This document shows positions 44,814 to 53,648 of a stretch of 64,000 nucleotides of DNA, one piece after another (the first letter of the stretch is position 1; every line of letters starts with the position of its first letter). Location: assembly GCA_050180895.1 (NCBI GenBank), contig JBFXDS010000007.1:62001-126000 (forward strand). Reading direction: 5' to 3'. The notes under the pieces were generated by a model that saw nothing but the letters and a program-made list of their open reading frames with translations, had not been told where the DNA came from and did no database searches. This DNA is from JBGPEQ01 sp050180895. GTDB lineage: Bacteria > Pseudomonadota > Alphaproteobacteria > Dongiales > Dongiaceae. A program made the translations under genes and the position numbers.

Positions 44814-45361
44814 GCGCGCTGATCCTGCCGTTCGAGGAGTTCCGGCCGCGCATCGCGCCGAGCGCCTTCGTCGCGCAGACGGCGGTCGTCATCGGCGACG
44901 TCGAGATCGGCGAGGATTGCGGCATCTGGTACGGCTGCGTGCTGCGCGGCGACGGCAACATCATCCGCATCGGCGCCCGCACCAACATCCAGGACGGCAC
45001 CATCATCCACGTCAACCACCAGGAGGACGGCGGCCGCGGCGCGCACGGGGTCGCCTGCTACATCGGCGCCGACGTGACGGTCGGCCACCTGGCGCTGATC
45101 CATGCCTGCACGCTGGAGGACGGCAGCTTCGTCGGCATGAAGGCCTGCGTCATGGACGGCGCGGTGGTCGAGACGGGCGGCATGGTGGCGGCCGGCGCGC
45201 TGGTGACGCCGGGAAAGCGCGTGCGCAAGGGCGAGCTGTGGGGCGGGAGCCCCGCCCGGCTCATGCGCCAGCTCACCCCGGCGGAGACCGCGATGTTCGG
45301 CTGGACGGTGGAGCACTATGTGGAGCGGGCGCGCGCCTACCGGCGCATCGCGTCCGGCTAG
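44810..45361 (+). CDS. gamma-carbonic anhydrase family hexapeptide-repeat protein
   Basis: 183 residues from GTG at 44810. Left-handed beta-helix hexapeptides run through the protein (VVIGDVEIGEDCGIWYGCVLRGDGNIIRIGARTNIQDGTIIHV). Zinc-ligand histidines are visible in IIHVNH and VGHLALIHAC. Related proteins (YrdA, PaaY) may be carbonic anhydrases or CoA-thioesterases, so activity is not certain. It overlaps argC by 4 bases and converges on the iron-permease-like gene with a 4-base overlap. Confidence 0.88.
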   Translation: MSALILPFEEFRPRIAPSAFVAQTAVVIGDVEIGEDCGIWYGCVLRGDGNIIRIGARTNIQDGTIIHVNHQEDGGRGAHGVACYIGADVTVGHLALIHACTLEDGSFVGMKACVMDGAVVETGGMVAAGALVTPGKRVRKGELWGGSPARLMRQLTPAETAMFGWTVEHYVERARAYRRIASG

Positions 45362-45801
45362 CGCCTGCGCGGCCGCGCCGGATCGGCGAAGGCGATCTCC
45401 GGGCTGTCGGTGTCGTGCAGTCCCAGCTGCAGGTCTTCGCGCACCTTTGCCGCCAGCGCGACGTAGGTTTCTCGGATACGGTTGAGGTCGCGCTCGCCGA
45501 GCTCCTCCAGGTCGAGCAGGGCGTTGTGCGCGCCCTGCGTGGCGCGGATCAGCTCGTCGAGCTTGAGCTGCATCGCCTTGCTGTCGCGGTTCTGCGTGTT
45601 CTGGATGACGAACACCATGAGGAAGGTGACGATCGTCGTCCCCGTGTTGATGACGAGCTGCCAGGTGTCGGAGAAGCCGAACACCGGCCCGGTCGCGCCC
45701 CAGGCGACGACGATCAGACAGGCCAGCACGAAGGTCGGCGGCTGCCCGGCGGCGCTGGCCGTCCAGGTGGCGAAGCGCGTGAATATCGTCTTGCTCTTCA
45801 T
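45358..45801 (-). CDS. low-affinity iron permease family small membrane protein
   Basis: 147 residues with two membrane segments (about 22-42 and 49-66; NTGTTIVTFLMVFVIQNTQNRD is the family core) and a helical C-terminal cytoplasmic part (KAMQLKLDELIRATQGAHNALLDLEELGERDL). The Pfam name comes from a fungal iron transporter, but iron transport in bacteria is unproven. The gene lies just after a secreted unknown protein on the same strand. Confidence 0.87.
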   Translation of the reverse strand: MKSKTIFTRFATWTASAAGQPPTFVLACLIVVAWGATGPVFGFSDTWQLVINTGTTIVTFLMVFVIQNTQNRDSKAMQLKLDELIRATQGAHNALLDLEELGERDLNRIRETYVALAAKVREDLQLGLHDTDSPEIAFADPARPRRR

Positions 45802-45802
45802 G

Positions 45803-46315
45803 TCACGGTGTCTCCAGACCTGTGGCGCCGCGCACCGCCGCAGCCGAACCGGTCAGCGGGAAGCGGGCGATCCGGTCGGTGCCGTCGGCGGCGATATAGA
45901 TGATCTCGATCTCCTTGCCGGCGAACCATTCGGCGAGCCGGTCGCTGGGCAGGATGGCGTCGTGGATGGAGGTCCACACCAGCCAGAAGGCCACGGCGTC
46001 GCCGACATGGCCCCAGAGCGCGCCGAGCGCCTCGCCCTCCTGCCGCACCGTTTCCGTCTCGACGGTCTCGCCGCCGTCGATGCGATAACTGGGCATGGCC
46101 GGTCCGAACGTCTCGCCGCGGCCGAGATGCAGCTCGGCGAAGACCTGGTAGCGGTCGTTGGCCTCCCGGCCCCATAGGAACAGGACGTCTCCCTCCGCGT
46201 TGCGCACGAGCGCGGCGGGGAGGGCGGAATCGTCGCTCGGCGCCGTGCCGACGGACCAGTCGTCGGCCCGCGCGGGCCAGGCGAGCAGGATCAGCAGGAG
46301 CGGCCAGACGCGCAT
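45803..46315 (-). CDS. secreted protein of unknown function
   Basis: 170 residues with a clear signal peptide (WPLLLILLAWPARA, cleaved near residue 17). No membrane segment remains, so it is periplasmic or released. The single domain has alternating beta strands but no family I can name. Only 1 bp separates it from the iron-permease-like gene, and it follows the dehydratase gene by 9 bp, so it may be cotranscribed with the dehydratase and acyl-CoA dehydrogenase. Confidence 0.7.
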   Translation of the reverse strand: MRVWPLLLILLAWPARADDWSVGTAPSDDSALPAALVRNAEGDVLFLWGREANDRYQVFAELHLGRGETFGPAMPSYRIDGGETVETETVRQEGEALGALWGHVGDAVAFWLVWTSIHDAILPSDRLAEWFAGKEIEIIYIAADGTDRIARFPLTGSAAAVRGATGLETP

Positions 46316-46324
46316 CGGTCCTGC

Positions 46325-47218
46325 TTAGTCGCGAAAGCCGGTCGAATTATGGCGGGTGTCGTCGAAGACCACGCGCCCCATGCTGGCGATGCCGCCGGCC
46401 GACTCGACCCAGACATCGGCGCCGGCGGGGCCGTCCGCCGCCTTCACCGCCAGCGGATGCGGGGCGAAGGCGGGGCGGTGCGCGGCGAAGTCGAAGCCAG
46501 CGACGCGACGGCCGGGATAGGCGCGGTCGACCAGATCCAGCATCAGCACGGCGATCAGCGGGCCGTGCACGACCAGGCCCTCGTAGCCCTCGACCTGCGT
46601 GGCATAGGGGTGGTCGTAGTGGATGCGGTGGCCGTTGAAGGTGAGGGCGGAGAAGCGGAAGAGCAGGGGCGGCGTCGGGATCACGGTGCGCTCGATATCG
46701 GCCGGGCGCGGCGGGGTGGCAGGCGCGGGCGGCGGCGCGTCGCGCGGCGGCTCGCGGAAGACCAGGTCCTGCTCCTCGACGAGCGAACCGCCGACGCTGC
46801 CGCTCAGCTCGTGGCGCAGGGTGACGAACAGCAGCCGGCCGCTCTTGCCCAGCTTCGGCCGCAGCGCCGCCAGGGTCGAGCGGCGGGTGACGCGGTCGCC
46901 GATCCGCAGCGGCGCCGACGCACGCAGGCGGCTGCCGGCCCACATGCGCCGCGGCAGGAAGGGCAGCACGGGCAGCAGCTCGGAGTCGTGCGTGTGGCCG
47001 TCCTCGCCCAGGCGGCTCTGCCGCGTGCGCGGCGGGAAATAGAGCCAGTGCCAGAGCAGCGGCAGCGGCTCGCCCGCGGCGAGGGCGCGGTCGTCGCGGT
47101 CGAGCGTCGCCAGCAGCAGGCGCGCCGGCTCGGGATGGGCGACCGCCTCGCGCGTCTCCGTGCGGCCGACGAAGGCGGCGGCGTCGCCGATGTCGAAAGC
47201 GGGGCCGGAGTCGGCCAT
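46325..47218 (-). CDS. HTD2/MaoC-like acyl-CoA hydratase (mesaconyl-/itaconyl-CoA hydratase type)
   Basis: 297 residues with two hot-dog domains. The hydratase motif FNGHRIHYDHPYATQVEGYEGLVVHGPLIAVLML (about 190-223) is diagnostic of the HTD2/mesaconyl-C4-CoA hydratase group; the N-terminal half (LPLLWHWLYFPPRTRQSRLGEDGH) is the first hot-dog fold. It directly abuts the acyl-CoA dehydrogenase gene, so the two probably act in the same short acyl-CoA degradation route; the substrate is not known. Confidence 0.85.
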   Translation of the reverse strand: MADSGPAFDIGDAAAFVGRTETREAVAHPEPARLLLATLDRDDRALAAGEPLPLLWHWLYFPPRTRQSRLGEDGHTHDSELLPVLPFLPRRMWAGSRLRASAPLRIGDRVTRRSTLAALRPKLGKSGRLLFVTLRHELSGSVGGSLVEEQDLVFREPPRDAPPPAPATPPRPADIERTVIPTPPLLFRFSALTFNGHRIHYDHPYATQVEGYEGLVVHGPLIAVLMLDLVDRAYPGRRVAGFDFAAHRPAFAPHPLAVKAADGPAGADVWVESAGGIASMGRVVFDDTRHNSTGFRD

Positions 47219-48373
47219 TCAGTAGGACCGCGGCAGGCCGAGGACGTGCTCGGCGAGATAGGCGAGGATCATGTTGGTCGAGATGGGCGCCACCTGGTAG
47301 AGGCGCGTCTCGCGGAACTTGCGCTCGACGTCGTACTCGGCGGCGAAGCCGAAGCCGCCATGGGTCTGCAGGCACATGTCGGCCGCCTGCCAGGAGGCGT
47401 CGGCGGAGAGCAGCTTGGCCATGTTGGCCTCCTTGGCGCAGGGCGCCGCGGCATCGTAGAGGGCGGCCGCGCGCTGCACCATGAGGTCCGCCGCCTCGGT
47501 CGCGGCGAAGGCGCGGGCGATCGGGAACTGGACGCCCTGGTTGCGGCCGATCTCCCGGCCGAAGACGACGCGCGACCGGGCGTAATCGGTCGCCTTGGCG
47601 ATGAACCAGCGGGCATCGCCGATGCATTCGGCGGCGATGAGGATGCGCTCGGCATTCATGCCGTCGAGGATGTAGCGGAAGCCCTTGCCCTCTTCGCCGA
47701 TCAGGTTCTCCGCGGGAACCTCGAGGTTCTCGAAGAACACTTCCGTCGTCGCGTGATTGACCATGGCGCGGATCGGCCGGATGGCGACGCTCTTGCCGCG
47801 CGCCTCCCGCAGGTCGACCAGGAAGACGGACAGGCCGGCGGTGCGCTCGGCCGCCTGCTCGCGCGGCGTGGTGCGCGCCAGCAGCAGCATGAGGTCCGAA
47901 TGCTCGGCGCGCGAGGTCCAGACCTTCTGGCCGTTGACGACGTAGCGGTCGCCGCGGCGGACCGCCATGGTGGCGATGGCCGTGGTGTCCGTGCCGGCCG
48001 ACGGCTCGGTGACGCCGAAGGCCTGCAGGCGCAGCGCGCCGGCGGCGATCTGCGGCAGCCAGCGGGACTTCTGCGCGGCGCTGCCGTGGCGCAGCAGGGT
48101 GCCCATGACATACATCTGCGCGTGGCAGGCGGCGCCGTTGCCGCCGCTTTTGTGGATCTCCTCCAGGATGGCGGCGGCGGCGGAGAGCGGCAGGCCGCTG
48201 CCGCCATACTCGACGGGGATGAGGCCGGCGAGATAGCCGGAGCGGGTGAGCGCCTCGACGAAGGCCGCGGGGTAGGCGCGCTCGGCATCCAGGCGCTGCC
48301 AGTAGGCGCCCGGAAAGTCCGCGCAGAGCCGGGCGACGGCGGCGCGGATCTCGGCATGGGCGGGGTCTGACAT
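47219..48373 (-). CDS. acyl-CoA dehydrogenase family flavoprotein
   Basis: 384 residues from ATG at 48373. N-terminal helical domain, then FAD-contact motifs FGVTEPSAGTD (about 118-128) and VWTSRAEHSDLMLLLAR, and the C-terminal QTHGGFGFAAEYDVERKFRETRLYQ segment of acyl-CoA dehydrogenases. It desaturates an acyl-CoA, passing electrons to ETF. The downstream hydratase suggests a dedicated two-step oxidation. Confidence 0.92.
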   Translation of the reverse strand: MSDPAHAEIRAAVARLCADFPGAYWQRLDAERAYPAAFVEALTRSGYLAGLIPVEYGGSGLPLSAAAAILEEIHKSGGNGAACHAQMYVMGTLLRHGSAAQKSRWLPQIAAGALRLQAFGVTEPSAGTDTTAIATMAVRRGDRYVVNGQKVWTSRAEHSDLMLLLARTTPREQAAERTAGLSVFLVDLREARGKSVAIRPIRAMVNHATTEVFFENLEVPAENLIGEEGKGFRYILDGMNAERILIAAECIGDARWFIAKATDYARSRVVFGREIGRNQGVQFPIARAFAATEAADLMVQRAAALYDAAAPCAKEANMAKLLSADASWQAADMCLQTHGGFGFAAEYDVERKFRETRLYQVAPISTNMILAYLAEHVLGLPRSY

Positions 48374-48870
48374 CGGTCTCGCTCCGGGCGCGGCGGTCCG
48401 GCATGGAAAACGCGCGATGAACCCCATGTCCAGCGAGAATGCGGGCCGCCGGCGCCGTCCCGCCGGTTGGGGCCTATGGAGGGAGAGGGTCGACGACGAA
48501 AACTCGAGATTCAACCGTATCGTATTTTGCGTAACGCGGTGATCCCGTTGCGGGGGACGACTGCCACCAAACTCATATCCACGATGTCAAAGACCGATCC
48601 GGATGCCCTTGGGCACCAGAGAGAAGAACATTATAAGAACTTTAATCCAGAAAATCAAGGAGAATTGCCGTCTGCGGACAGGCGCCTCGCCGGCATCCGG
48701 CCTTTCTGGCGATCCGATCGGCAACCTGCTTCCGGGCATACCGGCGGATCCGTGATTGCCTCGTCGACCGCCTCCTAGGTTCGACAATCAGGGTCTTCAG
48801 GCAGATGGATGCGGCGGCGGTGTGTACAATTCCGAACCCAAGACGCTGCCGATCCTTCGAGCGCTCGGCC
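48374..48870. other. non-coding interval with no recognised feature
   Basis: About 500 bp between the acyl-CoA dehydrogenase start and the cyclase gene end. Its base composition is somewhat less GC-rich around 48500-48680. Short open frames here show no ribosome binding site or recognisable domain; nothing is called. Confidence 0.6.
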
Positions 48871-49560
48871 TCAGCGCACTGAGAAGTCGGTCGGCAGGTC
48901 CAGGCCTTCGATCGCGACGACGCGGGCGGGCGAGCCGTCGCAGCCCACCAGCTTCAAGGGGAGGGCGAGGAGGCCGAGCCGCGGCCGGCGGATCTTTTTC
49001 AGGTTCTGCACATACTCGATGTTGTAGATCTCGTGGCCGAGGATGCGATGGTGGACGACGCAGTCGTCGCCCCGAAAGCCCGGTCGACGCACTGCATATT
49101 CTTCGGAGAAGTCGTAGACGACCGCGCGCACGCCGCGCTCAACCAGCCAGTCGGCGCCGGTCAGGTCGAGATACGGCCCTTCCTTCCAGAACGACGACGT
49201 CCCCCAGCACGCGTCGCTCCAGCCCGTGCGCAGGATGGCGATATCCGCCTTGCGGATATGACGACCGCGCTCCTCCAGGGTATCGCCGGTGATGGCCGCC
49301 TCGCGGCCATGGTCGTCGAGCTCGATAAGGCCCGCGGGGCCGATCAGCCGGTCGAGCGGGGCTTCGTCTATGGCTTTGCCGCCTTCGATGAAATGATTGG
49401 GAGCGTCGATATGGGTCGCGTGGTGTGCGAACATGGTGAAGGTGGAGCCCTGCCAGCCGCAGGTCGCAAAGGAATAGGGCGTTGCGAACCGCACCTCCTG
49501 GCCGAGCCGGCCGTCGCCATGCTTCACGGGGATTGAAAGATCGAGCAGATCGGTCAACAC
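48871..49560 (-). CDS. cyclase family protein (kynurenine-formamidase-like metal hydrolase)
   Basis: 229 residues. The metal site motif of the Cyclase family is visible as HHATHIDAPNHF (about 46-57), followed by ILRTGWSDACWG and a YDFSEEYAVRRPGFRGDDCVVHHRIL segment with additional His. Such enzymes hydrolyse N-formyl-kynurenine or other amide/lactone compounds. It is the last gene of the peptide-import operon, so it may process an imported amide. Confidence 0.87.
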   Translation of the reverse strand: MLTDLLDLSIPVKHGDGRLGQEVRFATPYSFATCGWQGSTFTMFAHHATHIDAPNHFIEGGKAIDEAPLDRLIGPAGLIELDDHGREAAITGDTLEERGRHIRKADIAILRTGWSDACWGTSSFWKEGPYLDLTGADWLVERGVRAVVYDFSEEYAVRRPGFRGDDCVVHHRILGHEIYNIEYVQNLKKIRRPRLGLLALPLKLVGCDGSPARVVAIEGLDLPTDFSVR

Positions 49561-49619
49561 ATCCTCCTGTTTCGATAAGCGCGCTTAGTCCAAGCTGCAG
49601 GCGGCAGTCGCCATGTCCG

Positions 49620-50729
49620 TCAGCCGCGCCACGCGCTACGGAACACCCGCAGATGATTTCCGCCCAGAATCTTGAGCACCTCCGCATCGGAGAATCCCCG
49701 GCGGAGCAAGGCCGCGGTCAGGCGCGGCCATTCGTCGATTCGCTCGAAGCCGGCCACGTTGACCTCTTTGCGGAGGTAGCCGCGCTGCGAACCGGGAAAC
49801 CATGTGGCGAATGCGGCGTAGCGTATGTCGGATTCCGCCTCGAAGTGATCGCTGCCGATCCCGACATGATCGATCCCCACAAGATCGGCACCATAGGCGA
49901 CATGGTCGATCATATGTTCGATCGTCGCCCGCCCCTTTCGCCGGTCGCGAATGAACGGGGCATAGGCGGTGACTCCGATGACGCCGCCATTCTCTGCAAG
50001 AGCCTTGAGCATTTCGTCCGTCACGTTCCGAGGATGGTCCGCCAAGGCCCGCAGGTTCGCGTGCGAGACGATGCACGGGCGCTCGGACAGCTCGATCGCG
50101 TCGCGCGCCGTCCGCTCGCCGGCATGGGCGACGTCGACCAGGATGCCGGCCCGGTTCAGCTCACGGACGCAGGCCCGGCCGTACTGCGTCAGGCCGGAGT
50201 CGCTCGGCTCGAGGCAGCCGCAGCCGATCGCGTTTCGGTCGTTGAGGGTGAGCATCGCCACCCGCAGCCCCAGCTTGTGGAGGATGGAGATCAACGTCAG
50301 GTCGCCCTCGATCTTCGGCGCCAACCCCTGAACACCGAAGATGACCCCGAGCTTCCCCGCCGCCTTGGCCGTCAGGATGTCGTCGGCGGTTTCGACCAGC
50401 ACGAGCTTCTGCGGGTGGAGCTCGATATGGGCGAGATAGCCGTAGATGCTGCCGAGCAGCCCGCGCAGATCGTCGGCACCCGCGGCGATCGGCCCCTGTC
50501 CCAGCGTCGTGTTCAACGCGGTCAGGCCGGCCGCGAACGCGCGGTCGATGTAGGATTTGCCGTCGCGCTCCGGCGGCGGCAGGTGGACGGCAGGCAGGAG
50601 CAGGGCGACGCCCTGGGCGTCGATGACGACGGCCTGGCGGTGCAGCGCACGCGCTCGTCGCGCGGGGTTCCCGGCTCTCGCCGTCGGCCGCCTGCCGGAC
50701 GCTTGCTTCCTTTTGTGCCTGTTCGTCAT
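49620..50729 (-). CDS. peptidase M19 (membrane/renal dipeptidase) family protein with altered metal ligands
   Basis: 369 residues from ATG at 50729. The barrel motifs of M19 dipeptidases are visible: VDVAHAGERT, CIVSHANLRAL, HPRNVTDEML, GGVIGVTAYAPF and VGIDHVGIGSDHF. However, the N-terminal DGHND metal motif is replaced by DAQGV (VVIDAQGVALLL), and the bridging Glu of the usual GxEG motif is Gln (FGVQGLAP). It may use one metal, have another reaction, or have lost activity. It follows the ATPase gene by 8 bp and precedes the cyclase gene. Confidence 0.83.
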   Translation of the reverse strand: MTNRHKRKQASGRRPTARAGNPARRARALHRQAVVIDAQGVALLLPAVHLPPPERDGKSYIDRAFAAGLTALNTTLGQGPIAAGADDLRGLLGSIYGYLAHIELHPQKLVLVETADDILTAKAAGKLGVIFGVQGLAPKIEGDLTLISILHKLGLRVAMLTLNDRNAIGCGCLEPSDSGLTQYGRACVRELNRAGILVDVAHAGERTARDAIELSERPCIVSHANLRALADHPRNVTDEMLKALAENGGVIGVTAYAPFIRDRRKGRATIEHMIDHVAYGADLVGIDHVGIGSDHFEAESDIRYAAFATWFPGSQRGYLRKEVNVAGFERIDEWPRLTAALLRRGFSDAEVLKILGGNHLRVFRSAWRG

Positions 50730-50737
50730 GGCGGCCG

Positions 50738-51769
50738 TCACATCGCAGAGCCGGCGCATGGCCGGGCGGCATCGTCGAGCGGCAGAGAGATCGGCGCGAC
50801 ATGGCAGGCCGCCGATTGCGCCGCGCCGAATGGCCGGAGATCCGGAACGTCGCGACCGCAGACATCGAGAGCATAGAGGCAGCGCGGCGCGAAGCGGCAT
50901 CCGGGCGGTGGGTCGATCGGGCGGGCGAGGTCGCCCTTGATCCGGATCGGCGGCCGGCGGTAAGTCGGATCCGGTACGGGCACGGCCGCGACCAAGGCCT
51001 GCGTGTACGGATGCTGCGGGCGCTGGACGATGTCGACCGCCCGACCGATCTCCACGAGCTGGCCCAGATACATGACCATGACGCGGTTGCAGATGTTGGT
51101 CAGGATGGACAGGTCGTGCGAGACATAGACGCAAGCGAAGTTCAGCCGGCGCGACAGGTCGCGCAGCAGGTCGAGCACGCTCACGCGGATCGAGACGTCG
51201 AGCATCGAGATGGGTTCGTCCGCGATCACCAGCGCCGGGCCGACGATGAGCGCCGAGGCAATGCCGACCCGTTGCCGCTCGCCGCCGCTCATCTGGTGCG
51301 GATAGCGCTCCGCATAGTCGGACGGCCGCAATCCGACGAGTTCCAGCATGCGATGCACGGACTGGCGGATATCGGCTTCGCTGCCCAGCGACAGGGCGCG
51401 CGGTGCCTCGGCCACGAGATCGAAGACACGGAAGCGCGGGTTCAGGGAATCGAACGGATCCTGGAAGATGATCTGCACGTCCCGGCGGAACTGCCGCAGC
51501 TGCGCAGCCGTCAGCATGTTGATGTCGCGATCGCGAAACAGGATTTGGCCGTTCGTCGGCGAGTCGAGCTTAGCAAGGAGACTGCAGATCGTCGACTTGC
51601 CGCAGCCGGACTCGCCGACGATGCCGAAGATCTCGCCGGGCTCGACCTGGAACGACAGGTTCTCGACCGCCTTGATGATGCTGTCCCGTCCCAGGCCGAA
51701 CATGCGCGCGAACGGATTGCGACGGATCGGGAAATGCCGGGTGAGGCCGCGGACGTCTAGGAGCGCCAT
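50738..51769 (-). CDS. peptide ABC transporter ATPase (DppF/OppF family)
   Basis: 343 residues. Walker A GESGCGKST (about 53-61), signature MSGGERQR, Walker B LVIADEPISMLD and the C-terminal CRFAPRCLYALDVCG cysteine element. It pairs with the OppD-type ATPase whose gene it overlaps by 13 bases. Part of the second peptide-import operon. Confidence 0.94.
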   Translation of the reverse strand: MALLDVRGLTRHFPIRRNPFARMFGLGRDSIIKAVENLSFQVEPGEIFGIVGESGCGKSTICSLLAKLDSPTNGQILFRDRDINMLTAAQLRQFRRDVQIIFQDPFDSLNPRFRVFDLVAEAPRALSLGSEADIRQSVHRMLELVGLRPSDYAERYPHQMSGGERQRVGIASALIVGPALVIADEPISMLDVSIRVSVLDLLRDLSRRLNFACVYVSHDLSILTNICNRVMVMYLGQLVEIGRAVDIVQRPQHPYTQALVAAVPVPDPTYRRPPIRIKGDLARPIDPPPGCRFAPRCLYALDVCGRDVPDLRPFGAAQSAACHVAPISLPLDDAARPCAGSAM

Positions 51770-52761
51770 GTGCTCTTTTCCGCGGCGGCGGCCCGGAGAA
51801 CGGCGATGTCCGCATGACGAAGGCAGGCGGACAGGTGCGTGTCGCCGACCGGCAGGACGTCCGGGCGTTCGGCGCGGCAGACCTCCCGGACGAACGGGCA
51901 GCGTGCGGCGAAGCCGCAGCCGCGGACCGATGCAGCGAGATCGGGCGGCGCGCCGGGAATCGAGATGAGCGCGCGATCCGGCTCGCGGATGTTGGGGAAG
52001 GCGTTCCGCAGGCCGAGCGTATAGGGGTGAAAGGGCCGTTCGAACAGTTCGCCCGCCGGGGCGTCTTCCACCATGCGACCTGCATACATGACGCCGATCC
52101 GGTCCGCCATCTCGGCGATGACGGCGATGTCGTGCGTGATCAGCAGGATCGACGACTTCACCCGCTGCCGGATCTCGCGGATCCGCCGCAGGAGCCGCTC
52201 CTGCACCAGCACGTCGAGGCCGGTGGTCGGCTCGTCCATGACCACCAGGGCCGGCTCGAACGCGAGGGCCATGGCGATCATGGCGCGCTGGCGCATGCCG
52301 CCGGAGAATTCGTGCGGATACCGGCGCAGCAGATCCGGCTGCAGTCCGACGACGTCGAACAGCGCGGCGACCCGCTCTAGCGCCCTGGCCCGCGGCGTCG
52401 GCGCGTGAGCGCGGATCGCCTCGACGATCTGGTCGCCCACGCGGTAGACGGGATTGAGGGAGTTCTGCGCGCTTTGCGGCACGAGGGCGAGCTCGCGCCA
52501 GAGCACCTCGCGCCGGAATGTGCGGTCATCGGTCTTCATGAGGTCGCGGCCGTTGAAGACGAGTCGATCGACATCGATGGTCGCGCTGCGCGGCAGAAGA
52601 CGCAGCAGCGCCTTCACCAGCGTGGACTTGCCGCAGCCGGATTCCCCGACAATGCCGTAGACCTGGTCGGCCGCCAGCGCCAGGTCGACGCCGTCGACGG
52701 CGCGCACCGCATCTCCGCCGGCCCGATAGCGCACGCGCATGTTCGTCGCCTCCAGGAGCAT
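51757..52761 (-). CDS. peptide ABC transporter ATPase (DppD/OppD family)
   Basis: 334 residues from ATG at 52761. Walker A GESGCGKST, signature FSGGMRQR, Walker B LVVMDEPTTGLD and a C-terminal CGFAARCPFVREVCR cysteine element. A longer reading runs into the permease gene and was rejected. It drives import together with the OppF-type protein. Confidence 0.94.
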   Translation of the reverse strand: MLLEATNMRVRYRAGGDAVRAVDGVDLALAADQVYGIVGESGCGKSTLVKALLRLLPRSATIDVDRLVFNGRDLMKTDDRTFRREVLWRELALVPQSAQNSLNPVYRVGDQIVEAIRAHAPTPRARALERVAALFDVVGLQPDLLRRYPHEFSGGMRQRAMIAMALAFEPALVVMDEPTTGLDVLVQERLLRRIREIRQRVKSSILLITHDIAVIAEMADRIGVMYAGRMVEDAPAGELFERPFHPYTLGLRNAFPNIREPDRALISIPGAPPDLAASVRGCGFAARCPFVREVCRAERPDVLPVGDTHLSACLRHADIAVLRAAAAEKSTWRS

Positions 52762-52763
52762 GC

Positions 52764-53648
52764 CTACCGGTCCTTCAGCCGCGGGTTGGCGACCACCTCG
52801 TAGGCGCGGCTGACGAACACCAAGGCGCTGACCAGAAGTACGATGCAGACGGCCGGCGCGGCGAACCACCACCAGGCGGTCCGCGTGTGGCCGGACACCC
52901 AAAGATCCTGCAGGATCACGCCCCAGGTGTACGCCCGGGGATCGCCGAAGCCGAGGAAGCTGGCCGACGCCTCCGTGACGATGGCCCAGGCGATATTGAA
53001 CGAGGTGTAGAGCAGCAGCAGCGGCAGGATATTCGGCAGGATGTGGCGGTAGATGATGCGGAAGTGGCCGGCGCCGCGCGCCCGCGCGAAGGCGATGAAC
53101 TGGCGGTGCTTGATGGCGATGGTCTGGGCGCGGATGACGCGCGCGGAGGTACGCCAGACGATGACCACGATCGCCAGCATGATGAACCAGATGCTGCGGC
53201 CGAACAGTGAAATCAGGACGATGATGAAGGGCAGGAACGGCATGCCGTAGACGATGTCGGTGAACCGCATGAGCAGCTCGTCGATCTTGCCGCCGAAATA
53301 GCCGGCGATCAGCCCGACATTGGCGCCGATGAGTATGGAGATGAGGCCGGAGATCAGGCCGATCGCGACCGTGTTGCGCGTGGCCTCGATCATCTGGCTC
53401 AGCAGGTCGCGGGCGAGGTGCGTCGTACCGAACGGATACTCCCAGGAGGGCGGACGCAGCACGGCGAGCCGACCGTCTGCCGCGCGCAGAGAAGCGTTGG
53501 GCTCGTGGGGCATCAGCCACGGCGCCAGGGCCGCGATCACGATCGCCGCGAGGACGATCAGCAGGCCGGCCGTGCCGAGTCGGCTGGCGCGGATGATCGC
53601 GTAGTGCTCGGCCAGCGTCTGCAGCATCGCGACGCGCAGATCCTTCAT
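52764..53648 (-). CDS. peptide ABC transporter permease (DppC/OppC family)
   Basis: 294 residues from ATG at 53648 with about six membrane segments; PFGTTHLARDLLSQMIEATRNTV in the N-terminal region and the EAA-loop FARARGAGHFRIIYRHILPNILPLLL are typical. It overlaps the DppB-type gene by ATGA, and forms the other half of the channel. Confidence 0.94.
   Translation of the reverse strand: MKDLRVAMLQTLAEHYAIIRASRLGTAGLLIVLAAIVIAALAPWLMPHEPNASLRAADGRLAVLRPPSWEYPFGTTHLARDLLSQMIEATRNTVAIGLISGLISILIGANVGLIAGYFGGKIDELLMRFTDIVYGMPFLPFIIVLISLFGRSIWFIMLAIVVIVWRTSARVIRAQTIAIKHRQFIAFARARGAGHFRIIYRHILPNILPLLLLYTSFNIAWAIVTEASASFLGFGDPRAYTWGVILQDLWVSGHTRTAWWWFAAPAVCIVLLVSALVFVSRAYEVVANPRLKDR

Noticed and set aside
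46349..48370. 673-codon plus-strand frame
   Set aside because: Antisense to the acyl-CoA dehydrogenase and hydratase genes; low-complexity shadow.
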